Source of the DNA: Paenarthrobacter nicotinovorans
GTDB taxonomy: Bacteria > Actinomycetota > Actinomycetes > Actinomycetales > Micrococcaceae
Length of the DNA: 64,000 bases
Reading direction: 5' to 3'
Assembly: GCF_007670255.1 (NCBI RefSeq)
Contig: NZ_SZVS01000001.1
Location: forward strand, 248,001 to 312,000
Shown: positions 25,105 to 33,725 of the stretch, piece after piece
How positions within the stretch are numbered: position 1 is the first letter of the stretch
Layout of the letters: each line of letters starts with the position of its first letter
Translations under genes and position numbers: made by a program
Notes under the pieces: model-generated
The model's database searches: none
What the model was told of the DNA's origin: nothing
The model's input: the letters and a program-made list of their open reading frames with translations, nothing else

Positions 25105-26556
25105 TTACCAGGGGGAGGGCTTGTAGTCCTTGAGGAACACGCCGTACTGGTCTTCGCCCTTTTCGCCCATGACGATGGGGTCGTACACGCGGGCAGCACC
25201 ATCGACCAGGTCCAAGGGAGCGTGGAACCCTTCTTCCATCAGGCGGACCTTCGTATAGTGCGGACGCTCATCAGTAATCCAGCCCGTATCGACGGCGGTC
25301 ATGAGGATGCCGTCCGAGTCCAGCATCTCCTGGGCACTGGTGCGGGTCATCATGTTCAAGGCAGCCTTGGCCATGTTGGTGTGCGGGTGCCCCGGTCCCT
25401 TGTAGGCGCGGGAGAACTGCCCCTCCATGGCCGAGACATTGACGATGTATTTCCGGTGCGCCGTGGACCGCTTCATGGCACCACGCAGGCGGCTGACCAG
25501 CAGGAACGGCGCAGTGACGTTGCAGAGCTGTACCTCGAGCATCTCCAGGGGGTCCACCTCGTCAACAACCTGTGTCCAGCTGTTGATGGTGGCGAGGTCG
25601 GGGACAAGGCCGCCGGCGTCGATGGCGGTACCTGACTCAATCCGCTCCAAGGAGGCCGAACCGGTGGACAATGCCAGGGAGGTGATGGCATCGCCGGCAA
25701 GGACCGGGTGTTCTGTCACGCTGCTGGCCAAGGCCAACGGGTGCTTGTCGTTAGCATGTCCGAAGGTCACAAGCTCCGGACCACCGTTGGCGGCCTCCAG
25801 GGCAGCGGGAAGCGGCTCATCCTCGGCATCGACCAAGGGTTTGTAGGCGTTCCCTGAGCGGCGCACGGTTTGGGCGGCATTGTTGATGATGATGTCCAGC
25901 GGGCCGGCCTCGTTCAGGGAGTCGGTCAATGCCATGACCTGCGCCGGATCACGAAGATCGATGCCAACGATCCTGAGGCGGTGCAGCCACTCACCGCTGT
26001 CCTCCATGGCGGCAAAGCGGCGGGCGGCGTCTTTGGGGAACCGGGTGGTGATGGTGGTGTGGGCTCCGTCCCGCAGCAGGCGCAGGGCGATGTACATGCC
26101 GATCTTCGCGCGACCACCGGTCAACAGCGCGCGACGACCCGTGAGATCCGTGCGGGCATCGCGCTTGCTGTGGCTGAAGGCTGCGCATTCAGGGCACAGC
26201 TGGTGATAGAAAGCATCCACCTGGGTGTAGTGCTGCTTGCAGATGTAGCAAGGCCGAGACCGGATCAGGTGTCCGGCAATCTCACCCGTTGCGGAGGGAG
26301 CGAGCTTGTTGCCGCGGGTCTCGTCGTCGATCCTGTCCGGGGCCGCGGTGGCCGTCAAGGCGATAACGGCACGGTCGGCCTCAGCAATGGAATCGCGCTT
26401 GGTGACCCGGCGGTGGCGTTTGACGGCTTTGAACATCTTGCCGGTGGCACGCCGGACTGCAATGTAGTCCGGGTGCTCTTCGTCATAGACGTGGATCGTG
26501 GTCAGAACCTTGAGGCAGGCCTGGATCTCTTCAGGCGTCAGATCGGTGGAGCTCAT
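25105..26556 (-). CDS. Large SDR-fold oxidoreductase with N-terminal zinc ribbon
   Basis: A 483-residue protein. Residues 1-100 are a charged helical region. At about 110-132 there is a four-cysteine site, CYIC and CPEC, fitting a zinc ribbon. From about residue 145 a short-chain dehydrogenase domain follows, with a glycine motif LTGGRAKIGMYIALRLL and NNAAQTVRR; a serine occurs in VNVSAMEGQF but the YxxxK position is replaced by HTNMAKAAL, where Lys is kept and Tyr is not. The SDR domain is enlarged by an insertion of about 70 residues. Similar large SDRs occur across bacteria and some eukaryotes with no assigned substrate. It is transcribed alone. Confidence 0.85.
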   Translation of the reverse strand: MSSTDLTPEEIQACLKVLTTIHVYDEEHPDYIAVRRATGKMFKAVKRHRRVTKRDSIAEADRAVIALTATAAPDRIDDETRGNKLAPSATGEIAGHLIRSRPCYICKQHYTQVDAFYHQLCPECAAFSHSKRDARTDLTGRRALLTGGRAKIGMYIALRLLRDGAHTTITTRFPKDAARRFAAMEDSGEWLHRLRIVGIDLRDPAQVMALTDSLNEAGPLDIIINNAAQTVRRSGNAYKPLVDAEDEPLPAALEAANGGPELVTFGHANDKHPLALASSVTEHPVLAGDAITSLALSTGSASLERIESGTAIDAGGLVPDLATINSWTQVVDEVDPLEMLEVQLCNVTAPFLLVSRLRGAMKRSTAHRKYIVNVSAMEGQFSRAYKGPGHPHTNMAKAALNMMTRTSAQEMLDSDGILMTAVDTGWITDERPHYTKVRLMEEGFHAPLDLVDGAARVYDPIVMGEKGEDQYGVFLKDYKPSPW

Positions 26557-26624
26557 TGACCTGATTTTACAGCCTTGGGAGAGCGCGGCCTGCCTCTGGT
26601 TCTGTTCAGTTGAAGGCGTGCGGC

Positions 26625-28037
26625 CTAGTGCGCGGCACCTTGCGAGGCAGGACCGCCCACGCGGGACTGTATCCCTGCGGCCACCTTTTCCGCAGAGTCG
26701 CGGATATCGGGATCATGGTGGGTGGCCGCCTTGACGGCCTCCGGCAACGCGGCCCGATGCTTGGCGGACAGCTCGAGCTCGGCCTCGCCGGGTTCCGGAA
26801 CCTCCTGGCCCTTGGCAAGAACCGTGATCCCGGACTCTGTGACTTTGTAGCCACGCGCTTTGTCCAAAGCCGGGTCCAGACCGATGGCAGCACCCGCGGG
26901 AACCTTGACGTTCTTATCCAGAATCGCCCGCTTGATCACGGCCCCTTCACCGACATAGACCTTGTCCATCAGAACGGAATCCTGGACGCGGCTGCCGGCT
27001 GCAACATAGGCGTCATTCGACAGGACAGAGCCCTCTACGATGCCACCGGAAATCACAACACCGCTGGCAACGATGGAATCCAGGGCCGTGCCAACCGTGT
27101 TGTTGCCGCCGCGGACGAACTTGGCAGGCGGGGAGATGCTCTGCCGGGTGTAGATGGGCCACTCGGAGTTGTACAGGTTGAACACCGGCACGGGGGAGAT
27201 GAGGTCCATGTGGGCGTCGTAGAACGAATCGATGGTACCTACGTCGCGCCAGTAGGTGCGGTCACGATCGGTGGCACCGGGGATGTCGTTCAGGGTGAAG
27301 TCATACACACCGGCCTCGCCTTGATCCACGAAGTAGGGAATGATGTCGCCGCCCATATCGTGCTTGGTATCCAGGCGTTCAGCATCCACATGCAGCGCTT
27401 CGACCAGGGCGTCGGCATTGAAGACGTAATTGCCCATGGAAGCCAGGAACTGGGTGGGATCCGCTGCGAGTCCGGGGGTGCTGGCAGGTTTCTCCACGAA
27501 CGCTGCGATCTTCTGGGGATCGTTCTGGTCCACTTCGATGACGCCGAACTGGTTGGCCATGTTCAGCGGCTGGCGAACCGCCGCCACGGTGGCCTTGGCT
27601 CCGCTTGCGATGTGCTGTTCCACCATCTGGGAGAAGTCCATGCGGTAGACGTGGTCCGCGCCGACCACTACCACGATGTCCGGGGCGTCATCATGGATCA
27701 GGTTCAACGATTGGTAGATGGCATTGGCGCTACCGAGGAACCAGCTCTTGCCGACACGCTGCTGTGCCGGGACTGAGGCAACGTACCGGCCCAGTTGCGT
27801 GGACATGCGCCACGTTTCGGAGATGTGCCGGTCAAGGCTGTGCGATTTGTACTGCGTCAGTACAACGATTTTCAAATATCCCGAATTAACAAGATTGGAC
27901 AAGGCAAAGTCGATTAACCGGTAGCCGCCAGCAAACGGAACGGCCGGCTTGGCCCGGTCCGCCGTGAGCGGCATGAGTCGGTTGCCTTCGCCACCGGCCA
28001 ATACGATTGCCAAAACTTTCTTCAACGCCATGGTCAC
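26625..28037 (-). CDS. glgC: Glucose-1-phosphate adenylyltransferase with C-terminal extension
   Basis: A 470-residue GlgC, which makes ADP-glucose for glycogen or maltose-1-phosphate synthesis. The nucleotidyltransferase core shows [33 protein letters not shown], and [13 protein letters not shown]; the C-terminal left-handed beta-helix follows. After the usual end of the family (around residue 420) there is an extra tail of about 50 residues rich in Ala, Glu and His. The start may be ATG 28037 or 28031. It is divergent from glgA, with about 90 bases between. An inverted repeat GTCCG-N6-CGGAC (28069-28084) lies in the shared promoter region. Confidence 0.95.
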   Translation of the reverse strand: MTMALKKVLAIVLAGGEGNRLMPLTADRAKPAVPFAGGYRLIDFALSNLVNSGYLKIVVLTQYKSHSLDRHISETWRMSTQLGRYVASVPAQQRVGKSWFLGSANAIYQSLNLIHDDAPDIVVVVGADHVYRMDFSQMVEQHIASGAKATVAAVRQPLNMANQFGVIEVDQNDPQKIAAFVEKPASTPGLAADPTQFLASMGNYVFNADALVEALHVDAERLDTKHDMGGDIIPYFVDQGEAGVYDFTLNDIPGATDRDRTYWRDVGTIDSFYDAHMDLISPVPVFNLYNSEWPIYTRQSISPPAKFVRGGNNTVGTALDSIVASGVVISGGIVEGSVLSNDAYVAAGSRVQDSVLMDKVYVGEGAVIKRAILDKNVKVPAGAAIGLDPALDKARGYKVTESGITVLAKGQEVPEPGEAELELSAKHRAALPEAVKAATHHDPDIRDSAEKVAAGIQSRVGGPASQGAAH

Positions 28038-28130
28038 TGCTCCCCGTACGTCTTCGTATCCCCCAAAAGTCCGATTTTCCGGACCCTTTCACACTAGAAC
28101 ACATACGCCGGAACGACTACGTTGGTTAGC

Positions 28131-29327
28131 GTGCGAATAGACATTGTGACTAAAGAATTCCCTCCGGAAATTTATGGCGGTGCCGGTGTCCACGTTGCCG
28201 AGCTCAGCCGGGTGCTGGCGAAGCACGTCGACCTCCGCGTCAGGGCCTTCGGTGCGCCCCGCGACGCGGACTATCACGGGGCAACCGTGTCCTCGTATGC
28301 CACCCCGGAAGACCTCGGCGACGCCAACGCCGCGGTACAGACGCTCGGCGTCGATCTCAGGATCGTTCCGGACATTGCGGGAGCGGACCTGGTCCACTCG
28401 CACACCTGGTACGCCAACATGGCCGGACACCTCGCTTCACTGCTTCACGGTATTCCCCACGTGCTCAGCGCTCACAGCCTGGAGCCGCTGAGGCCGTGGA
28501 AAGCCGAGCAGCTGGGCGGCGGCTACGCTTTGTCCTCCTGGGTGGAGAAAACGGCCTACGAAGCGGCCGCAGCCATCATCGCCGTCTCCGACGGCATGCG
28601 CCAGGACATTCTCCGGAGCTACCCCAACGTTGATCCGGACAAGGTCAAGGTGGTCCATAACGGCATCGATGTCTCACTGTGGGAGCGCGATGAGGAAGAC
28701 GACGCCATCAAGGGGCTGGGCATCGATCCCACCAAACCCAGCGTGGTATTCGTCGGCCGCAACACCCGCCAGAAGGGGGTTCCGTACCTGCTTCGCGCGG
28801 CTTCGAGCCTTCCGGCGGATGTCCAGCTGGTACTGTGCCTTGGCGCGGCCGACACCCCTGAACTGGCTGCGGAGACGGCACGTCTCATTGAAGAGCTGCA
28901 GAGCAAACGTGAGGGCGTGGTCCTGATCGAGAGGATGCTTCCGCGCCGCGAGCTCATCCAGGTCCTGAGCCACGCCACCGCTTTCGCTTGCCCCTCCATT
29001 TATGAACCCCTGGGCATCGTCAACCTCGAGGCCATGGCCTGCGGAGCGGCCGTCGTCGCCAGCGCCACCGGCGGCATTCCCGAAGTGGTCCAACACGGTG
29101 AAACCGGCCTGCTGGTCCCCTTGGAGCAGGTCACCGATGGCACCGGCACTCCGCTGGATCCGGAGAAATTCGTCAGTGATTTTGCCGCTGCCTTGAACGA
29201 GGTCGTTTCGGACCCCGCCCGGGCCCGGGAAATGGGCATCGCCGGGCGCCGCCGGGCAGAGGAGCACTTCTCCTGGGAATCCATCACGGAAACAACGCTC
29301 GAGGTGTACCGCTCAGTGCTGCCGTGA
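28131..29327 (+). CDS. glgA: Glycogen synthase (GT4 actinobacterial type)
   Basis: A 398-residue GT4 glycosyltransferase of the actinobacterial GlgA/GlgM type. It uses ADP-glucose to extend alpha-1,4-glucan or, in mycobacteria, to form maltose-1-phosphate. The N-terminal VRIDIVTKEFPPEIYGGAGVH start fits, as do EKTAYEAAAAIIAVSDGM, and the EX7E retaining motif in PSIYEPLGIVNLEAMACG. I set the start at GTG 28131; a TTG three codons upstream is also possible. Neither has a strong ribosome site. With divergent glgC it forms the ADP-glucose-to-glucan pair; whether the product is glycogen or maltose-1-phosphate cannot be decided. Confidence 0.93.
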   Translation: MRIDIVTKEFPPEIYGGAGVHVAELSRVLAKHVDLRVRAFGAPRDADYHGATVSSYATPEDLGDANAAVQTLGVDLRIVPDIAGADLVHSHTWYANMAGHLASLLHGIPHVLSAHSLEPLRPWKAEQLGGGYALSSWVEKTAYEAAAAIIAVSDGMRQDILRSYPNVDPDKVKVVHNGIDVSLWERDEEDDAIKGLGIDPTKPSVVFVGRNTRQKGVPYLLRAASSLPADVQLVLCLGAADTPELAAETARLIEELQSKREGVVLIERMLPRRELIQVLSHATAFACPSIYEPLGIVNLEAMACGAAVVASATGGIPEVVQHGETGLLVPLEQVTDGTGTPLDPEKFVSDFAAALNEVVSDPARAREMGIAGRRRAEEHFSWESITETTLEVYRSVLP

Positions 29328-29352
29328 CAAAAGCACGGTGACAAAAAAAGTA

Positions 29353-29390
29353 CGACGGCGCCGCCCCCTTTGGTGGGGACGGCGCCGTCG
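29353..29390. terminator. Strong GC-rich terminator between glgA and the acyl-CoA oxidase gene
   Basis: A stem of about 15 base pairs (29353-29367 with 29375-29390, one bulged A). Read on the minus strand it runs into a tract of seven T residues, so it is a canonical terminator for the acyl-CoA oxidase gene and probably also stops glgA transcripts. Confidence 0.88.
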
Positions 29391-29453
29391 CGCTTTAACT
29401 CCTCGGAATTCGGAGAATTCCCTGACTGTTCACCGAACAGTACGGCAACACTG

Positions 29454-31553
29454 CTAGCGGGACTTCGCCGCTTTCAGTGCCAGCAGGGCTTTCTCGTCGG
29501 CGGGGGCACTGCCGCTGGCGCGCTGCTCGCGGAAGTATTGGCGTGCCTCGTCCTGGCGCTCCGCTTCGGCTCCGGTGGCGATCCGTGCCCGGAGGTGCTC
29601 AGGGCCGTACCCGAACGCGTCGACCAGAGCCACTGCATGCGGACGGATCTTGACCAACAGGCGGTTGATGTAGGTCCCCACGGTGCGGCCACGCTGCATG
29701 GAAAGCCGGCCATTCATGAGGTACCAGGACAGGTGCTTCTCAATGAGGGACAGTCCAAAGAGGTCGCGCAACCAGGTCAGCACGCGCTTGGTTCCGTCGT
29801 CGGGGGCCTGGGCCAGGGCTTCGGTGAAGGCCTCCCACTGGAGCAGCTCCGCGTGCGCCTGGGCAGCTTCGATCAGTTCGTGCTGGTGCTGGTTGAAAAG
29901 TGCTGCAGCCTGGTGTTGGGGGAGCTTGTTGGCGCCCTTCAACGCCGCTCCGACCTCGGCAACCATCGACTGGACACGGTCCGCCAGCAGGGTCCGCTGG
30001 CCTTCCTCGTCCCGCAAAGCCAAGGCAGCCTTCTGTACCGAACCGTTGTCCGCCACGAACTGCGCAACCTGGCGCAAACCCGTCCGGTGCAAGGCCACAC
30101 CTGCGGCTTGGTCCACCACGTAGCGGGCCAGCACGCCAAAATCGGCGCTGCGGAATTCCTTGGCGTAATCGGCCAGGAGCCGCTTGGCCACCAATTGCAG
30201 CAGAACCGTGTTGTCGCCTTCGAACGTCACGTAGACATCGAGGTCCGCGCGGAGCGAAGCGAAGCGGTTCTCAATCAGGAAGCCAGCGCCGCCGCACGCT
30301 TCCCGGCACTCCTGCAAGGTATCCAGGGCGTGCCAGGTGCTCAGGGGCTTGAGGGCAGCCGCCAGCGTTTCCAGGTCTTGGCGGTCGGCGTCGGTATCGT
30401 GGGCGCCGGAGAAAACGTCATCGAACTTCTGCAGCAGTTGTTCGTGGGCGAAGCTGGCTGCGTAGGTGGTGGCCAGACGCGTGAAAAGCCGGCGTTGGTG
30501 CCGCTGGTAGTCCAAGAGCACCTCTTCATCCGTGGCGGAAGAAGCATTGAACTGCCGGCGCTCGGTGGCGTATTGGATGGCCGTCTTGAGGGCTACTTTG
30601 CTTGCGGCTACGGCAGCGCCATCCAAGGACACGCGCCCTTGGACCAAGGTGCCCAGCATGGTGAAGAAGCGGCGTCCCGGGCTCGCGATGGTGGAGGTAT
30701 AGGTACCGTCGGCAGCGACGTCCCCGTACCGGTTCAAGAGGTTGGTGCGGGAGATCCGGACATCGGTGAAATGAAGGCGCCCGTTGTCGATTCCGTTCAA
30801 TCCGCCCTTGATGCCGTCGTCTTCGCCACCGATACCCGGCAGGAACTCCTTGGTAGCCGGATCACGCAGTTCCACATAGAAGGCGTGGACGCCGTGGTTG
30901 ACGTTTTGCGTGATCAACTGGGCGAACACCACTGCAGCCAAGCCATCATTGGCCGCATTGCCGATGTAGTCCTTCCACGCGGCGCGGAAAGGAGTGTTGA
31001 TGATGAATTCCTGACTACCGGGATCGTAGGTGGCTGTGGTGGCGATGCTTGCGACATCGGAACCATGGCCGGTCTCCGTCATGGCGAAGCAGCCGGGAAT
31101 GTCCAGGCTCATGATGCCGGGAAGCCACTTGTCGTGGTGTTCAGCAGTCCCGAGGTGCATGACGGCGGAGCCGAACAGTCCCCACTGGACGCCTGCCTTG
31201 ATCTGGAGGGAAGGGTCTGCCGTGACCAGTTCCTCGAAGCCGGCAATATTTCCGCCGTGGTCATCCGATCCACCCAGACGCTTCGGGAAGGCACGGTGGA
31301 CCGCGTTGTTGTCCACCAGGAACTTCAGCTGTTCGAACACGCGGGCACGGTGCTCTGTATGCTGGAGTCCCTCAACCTTCTGAACGGCGGGGTTGCCGGC
31401 CACCTCTCGGGCCTGGTGCCTGATATCTGCCCATTTTCCGAGGAGCTGCTCACCCAAAGCAGCGACATCGACTTTCGGTTCGGGGGCAGTGGCGGCGTCC
31501 TCGCGGCCTGCCGGCTTGTTGGCCGATGAGGCCCGATCCACTACTTCAGTCAT
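29454..31553 (-). CDS. Acyl-CoA oxidase family flavoprotein
   Basis: A 699-residue protein of the acyl-CoA dehydrogenase superfamily; length and the motif PGCFAMTETGHGSDVASIATTA mark it as acyl-CoA oxidase type. It introduces the trans-2 double bond in fatty acyl-CoA, passing electrons to oxygen (oxidase) or to ETF. The FAD-binding regions and the large C-terminal helical domain are present. The start is ATG 31553 after GAAGGA; the longer frame is spurious. It lies 47 bases downstream of the TetR gene, so regulator and oxidase form one unit, divergent from the thiolase-reductase-hydratase operon. Mycobacterial FadE5 occupies the matching place in Rv0244c, though it is shorter. Confidence 0.88.
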   Translation of the reverse strand: MTEVVDRASSANKPAGREDAATAPEPKVDVAALGEQLLGKWADIRHQAREVAGNPAVQKVEGLQHTEHRARVFEQLKFLVDNNAVHRAFPKRLGGSDDHGGNIAGFEELVTADPSLQIKAGVQWGLFGSAVMHLGTAEHHDKWLPGIMSLDIPGCFAMTETGHGSDVASIATTATYDPGSQEFIINTPFRAAWKDYIGNAANDGLAAVVFAQLITQNVNHGVHAFYVELRDPATKEFLPGIGGEDDGIKGGLNGIDNGRLHFTDVRISRTNLLNRYGDVAADGTYTSTIASPGRRFFTMLGTLVQGRVSLDGAAVAASKVALKTAIQYATERRQFNASSATDEEVLLDYQRHQRRLFTRLATTYAASFAHEQLLQKFDDVFSGAHDTDADRQDLETLAAALKPLSTWHALDTLQECREACGGAGFLIENRFASLRADLDVYVTFEGDNTVLLQLVAKRLLADYAKEFRSADFGVLARYVVDQAAGVALHRTGLRQVAQFVADNGSVQKAALALRDEEGQRTLLADRVQSMVAEVGAALKGANKLPQHQAAALFNQHQHELIEAAQAHAELLQWEAFTEALAQAPDDGTKRVLTWLRDLFGLSLIEKHLSWYLMNGRLSMQRGRTVGTYINRLLVKIRPHAVALVDAFGYGPEHLRARIATGAEAERQDEARQYFREQRASGSAPADEKALLALKAAKSR

Positions 31554-31600
31554 ATTGATTCCTTCTTTGGTTCCGATAACTGATGAGTCATGCGCTGGTG

Positions 31601-32302
31601 TCAGGTGGTGGCCTTCAGTTCCGGGGCGATGCCCAGGCACAACCAGTCCGTGATTTGTGCGGCCATCGCTGCCTGGTCCGGCTTCCCGGCGCCCGCGGGG
31701 CTTCCCAGCCACATCTCGCCCGCGTTTCTTACCAAGCCGATGGCTGCGGTCGGCCAGTAGACGATCACCGCTTCTTTTTCGCCGCCGAGATGTTCACGCA
31801 TGGGCGTGGCGATCATCTCGGTGATCTGCTCAAAGAAGTTGCCCAATGCCCCGGATGCTGCGATCGCATCCTGGGCGGAAGCCTCGCCCGGAGTGAGCCT
31901 TGTAATGAAGGCGTAGACGTTGGGACTCGACTCGGCCATTTGCAGGTAGGCCGACACCATCGCATAAAGCCCTTCGCGGGGTGTCTGCGCCAGTTGTGCC
32001 GCTTCCTTCATCCGGCGCTGCATTTGCCCCAGGACAACTTCGCCCATGGCCTGTTGAAGGCCGGCCTTATCGCCGAAATAGCGATAGAAGACCGACTTGG
32101 ATGTCCCGGCAGCGCCCGCGATGTCCTCCATGGAGGCGTCACTTCCAAGCCTGTGGACTGCTTTGCGTGCAGCCTTGATCAGCTCGCGGCGCCGTTCCTC
32201 ACGATGGGACTGCCAGCGGGAGGCCCGACCGTCAACGGCTTCGGAGGCCTCGCCCTGGGGAGCCTCTGCGGCGATGGGGAATTCCTGATGGCGGCTGTTC
32301 AC
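31601..32302 (-). CDS. TetR-family regulator of the beta-oxidation locus
   Basis: A 233-residue TetR-type repressor. After a 35-residue polar leader comes the DNA-binding helix-turn-helix, RRRELIKAARKAV followed by SMEDIAGAAGTSKSVFYRYF and the tetramer-type ligand domain. The start is GTG 32302, directly next to the operator palindrome; no Shine-Dalgarno sequence is possible there without overlapping the operator, so the mRNA may be leaderless. Context (acyl-CoA oxidase downstream, thiolase divergent) says it probably senses a fatty acyl-CoA and controls both directions, including itself. Confidence 0.88.
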   Translation of the reverse strand: MNSRHQEFPIAAEAPQGEASEAVDGRASRWQSHREERRRELIKAARKAVHRLGSDASMEDIAGAAGTSKSVFYRYFGDKAGLQQAMGEVVLGQMQRRMKEAAQLAQTPREGLYAMVSAYLQMAESSPNVYAFITRLTPGEASAQDAIAASGALGNFFEQITEMIATPMREHLGGEKEAVIVYWPTAAIGLVRNAGEMWLGSPAGAGKPDQAAMAAQITDWLCLGIAPELKATT

Positions 32303-32333
32303 GATACCCAGCGTATCAGGTACGCTGGGTATC
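32303..32333. promoter_or_regulatory. Probable TetR operator, 13-base inverted repeat
   Basis: A perfect inverted repeat: arm GATACCCAGCGTA (32303-32315), spacer TCAGG, arm TACGCTGGGTATC (32321-32333). It fills the promoter between tetR and the divergent thiolase gene: it abuts the tetR start codon and ends 30 bases before the thiolase ATG. Position and size (31 bases) fit binding by a TetR dimer or a pair of dimers that would shut both promoters. Confidence 0.9.
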
Positions 32334-32363
32334 AGTAACTGGCATTGATCGAAGGAGACAAGC

Positions 32364-33716
32364 ATGGCTGCAGGAGACGCGACCACCGGAGTGAACCCGG
32401 AGCGCACCACCACATCTTCGAAAACGCGGCGCGCCTTCATTGTGGGCGGCAACCGCATACCCTTCGCCCGGACCGGCGGAGCCTACGTGAAGTCCTCCAA
32501 CCAGGACATGCTCACGGCAGCACTGGAGGGGCTGATCGCCAGGTTCGGGCTCCAGGACGAACGCATCGGCGAAGTGGCCGCTGGAGCGGTCCTCAAGCAT
32601 TCGAGGGATTTCAACCTCACCCGCGAAGCAGTTCTGGGTTCTGCCCTGTCACCCGAGACACCGGCCTACGATCTCCAGCAAGCCTGCGCAACCGGCTTGG
32701 AGACCGTGATCGGCTTGTCGAACAAGATCAAGCTGGGCCAGATTGAGTCCGCTATTGCCGGTGGCGTGGATTCGGCATCAGATGCGCCCATCGCCGTCAG
32801 CGAGGGACTCAGGGAGATCCTGCTCGATCTCAACCGGGCAAAGACTCCGGTACAGAAGCTGAAGATCATCGGTCGCATCCGGCCAAAGGACCTGGCTCCC
32901 GATGCTCCCAACACCGGCGAGCCCCGGACTGGCCTGTCGATGGGTGAACACCAGGCCCTCACCACCGCACAATGGAACATCAGTCGCGAAGCCCAGGACG
33001 AGCTTGCGTTCAACAGCCACCGCAACCTTGCCGCCGCGTATGAGCGTGGGTTCTTCGATGACCTCCTCACCCCGTATCGGGGGCTCAGCCGCGACTCCAA
33101 CCTTCGCCCCGACACAACTTTGGACAAGCTCGCAACGCTGAAACCTGTCTTTGGCAAGAACCTTGGGTCTGAGGCCACAATGACCGCAGGCAACTCCACG
33201 CCCCTGACCGATGGTGCTTCGACCGTTCTGCTGGCAACCGAAGTTTGGGCAGACGAGCACAAACTGCCCAAACTCGCCACTGTTTTGGACGGCGAAGCCG
33301 CGGCGGTCGATTTTGTCCACGGCAAGGACGGCCTGCTGATGGCTCCCGTCTTCGCTGTTCCCCGGCTCCTGGCGCGCCACGGCCTGACCTTCGAAGACAT
33401 AGACTTCTTCGAAATCCACGAGGCCTTTGCCGGGACTGTCCTGAGCACCCTGGCCGCCTGGGAGGATGAGGAATTCGGTCGTAACCGCCTTGGACTTGAC
33501 GGCGCGCTCGGCAAAGTCGACCGGGCCAAGCTGAACGTCAACGGCTCATCGCTGGCTGCGGGACACCCATTTGCGGCGACGGGTGGGCGCATCGTTGCTT
33601 CCCTTGCAAAGATGCTCCATGAAAAGGGAACCGTTGACGGGCGCCCGGCGCGCGGCCTGATTTCGGTTTGCGCCGCAGGTGGCCAGGGTGTTGTTGCGCT
33701 TCTGGAAGCCGCGTAG
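32364..33716 (+). CDS. Acetyl-CoA acyltransferase (FadI/FadA2-like thiolase)
   Basis: A 450-residue long-type thiolase performing the last step of beta-oxidation, thiolytic release of acetyl-CoA. Cys in LQQACATGLE is the acyl-enzyme residue; His is in AAGHPFAATGG; the second cysteine is kept in SVCAAGGQG, unlike the thiolase at the start of the window. NEAF reads HEAF. An AAGGAG ribosome site precedes ATG 32364. It is the first gene of a three-gene operon and lies directly downstream of the TetR operator. It corresponds to M. tuberculosis fadA2 (Rv0243) by family and neighbourhood. Confidence 0.93.
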   Translation: MAAGDATTGVNPERTTTSSKTRRAFIVGGNRIPFARTGGAYVKSSNQDMLTAALEGLIARFGLQDERIGEVAAGAVLKHSRDFNLTREAVLGSALSPETPAYDLQQACATGLETVIGLSNKIKLGQIESAIAGGVDSASDAPIAVSEGLREILLDLNRAKTPVQKLKIIGRIRPKDLAPDAPNTGEPRTGLSMGEHQALTTAQWNISREAQDELAFNSHRNLAAAYERGFFDDLLTPYRGLSRDSNLRPDTTLDKLATLKPVFGKNLGSEATMTAGNSTPLTDGASTVLLATEVWADEHKLPKLATVLDGEAAAVDFVHGKDGLLMAPVFAVPRLLARHGLTFEDIDFFEIHEAFAGTVLSTLAAWEDEEFGRNRLGLDGALGKVDRAKLNVNGSSLAAGHPFAATGGRIVASLAKMLHEKGTVDGRPARGLISVCAAGGQGVVALLEAA

Positions 33717-33725
33717 GGGGAGTCG

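Noticed and set aside
29370-31529. Plus-strand frame of 719 codons opposite the acyl-CoA oxidase
   Set aside because: The minus strand encodes an obvious flavoprotein with its own terminator; the opposite frame has no recognisable motif.
31554-31712. N-terminal extension of the acyl-CoA oxidase reading frame
   Set aside because: It overlaps the end of tetR and has no family similarity, while ATG 31553 has a good ribosome site.
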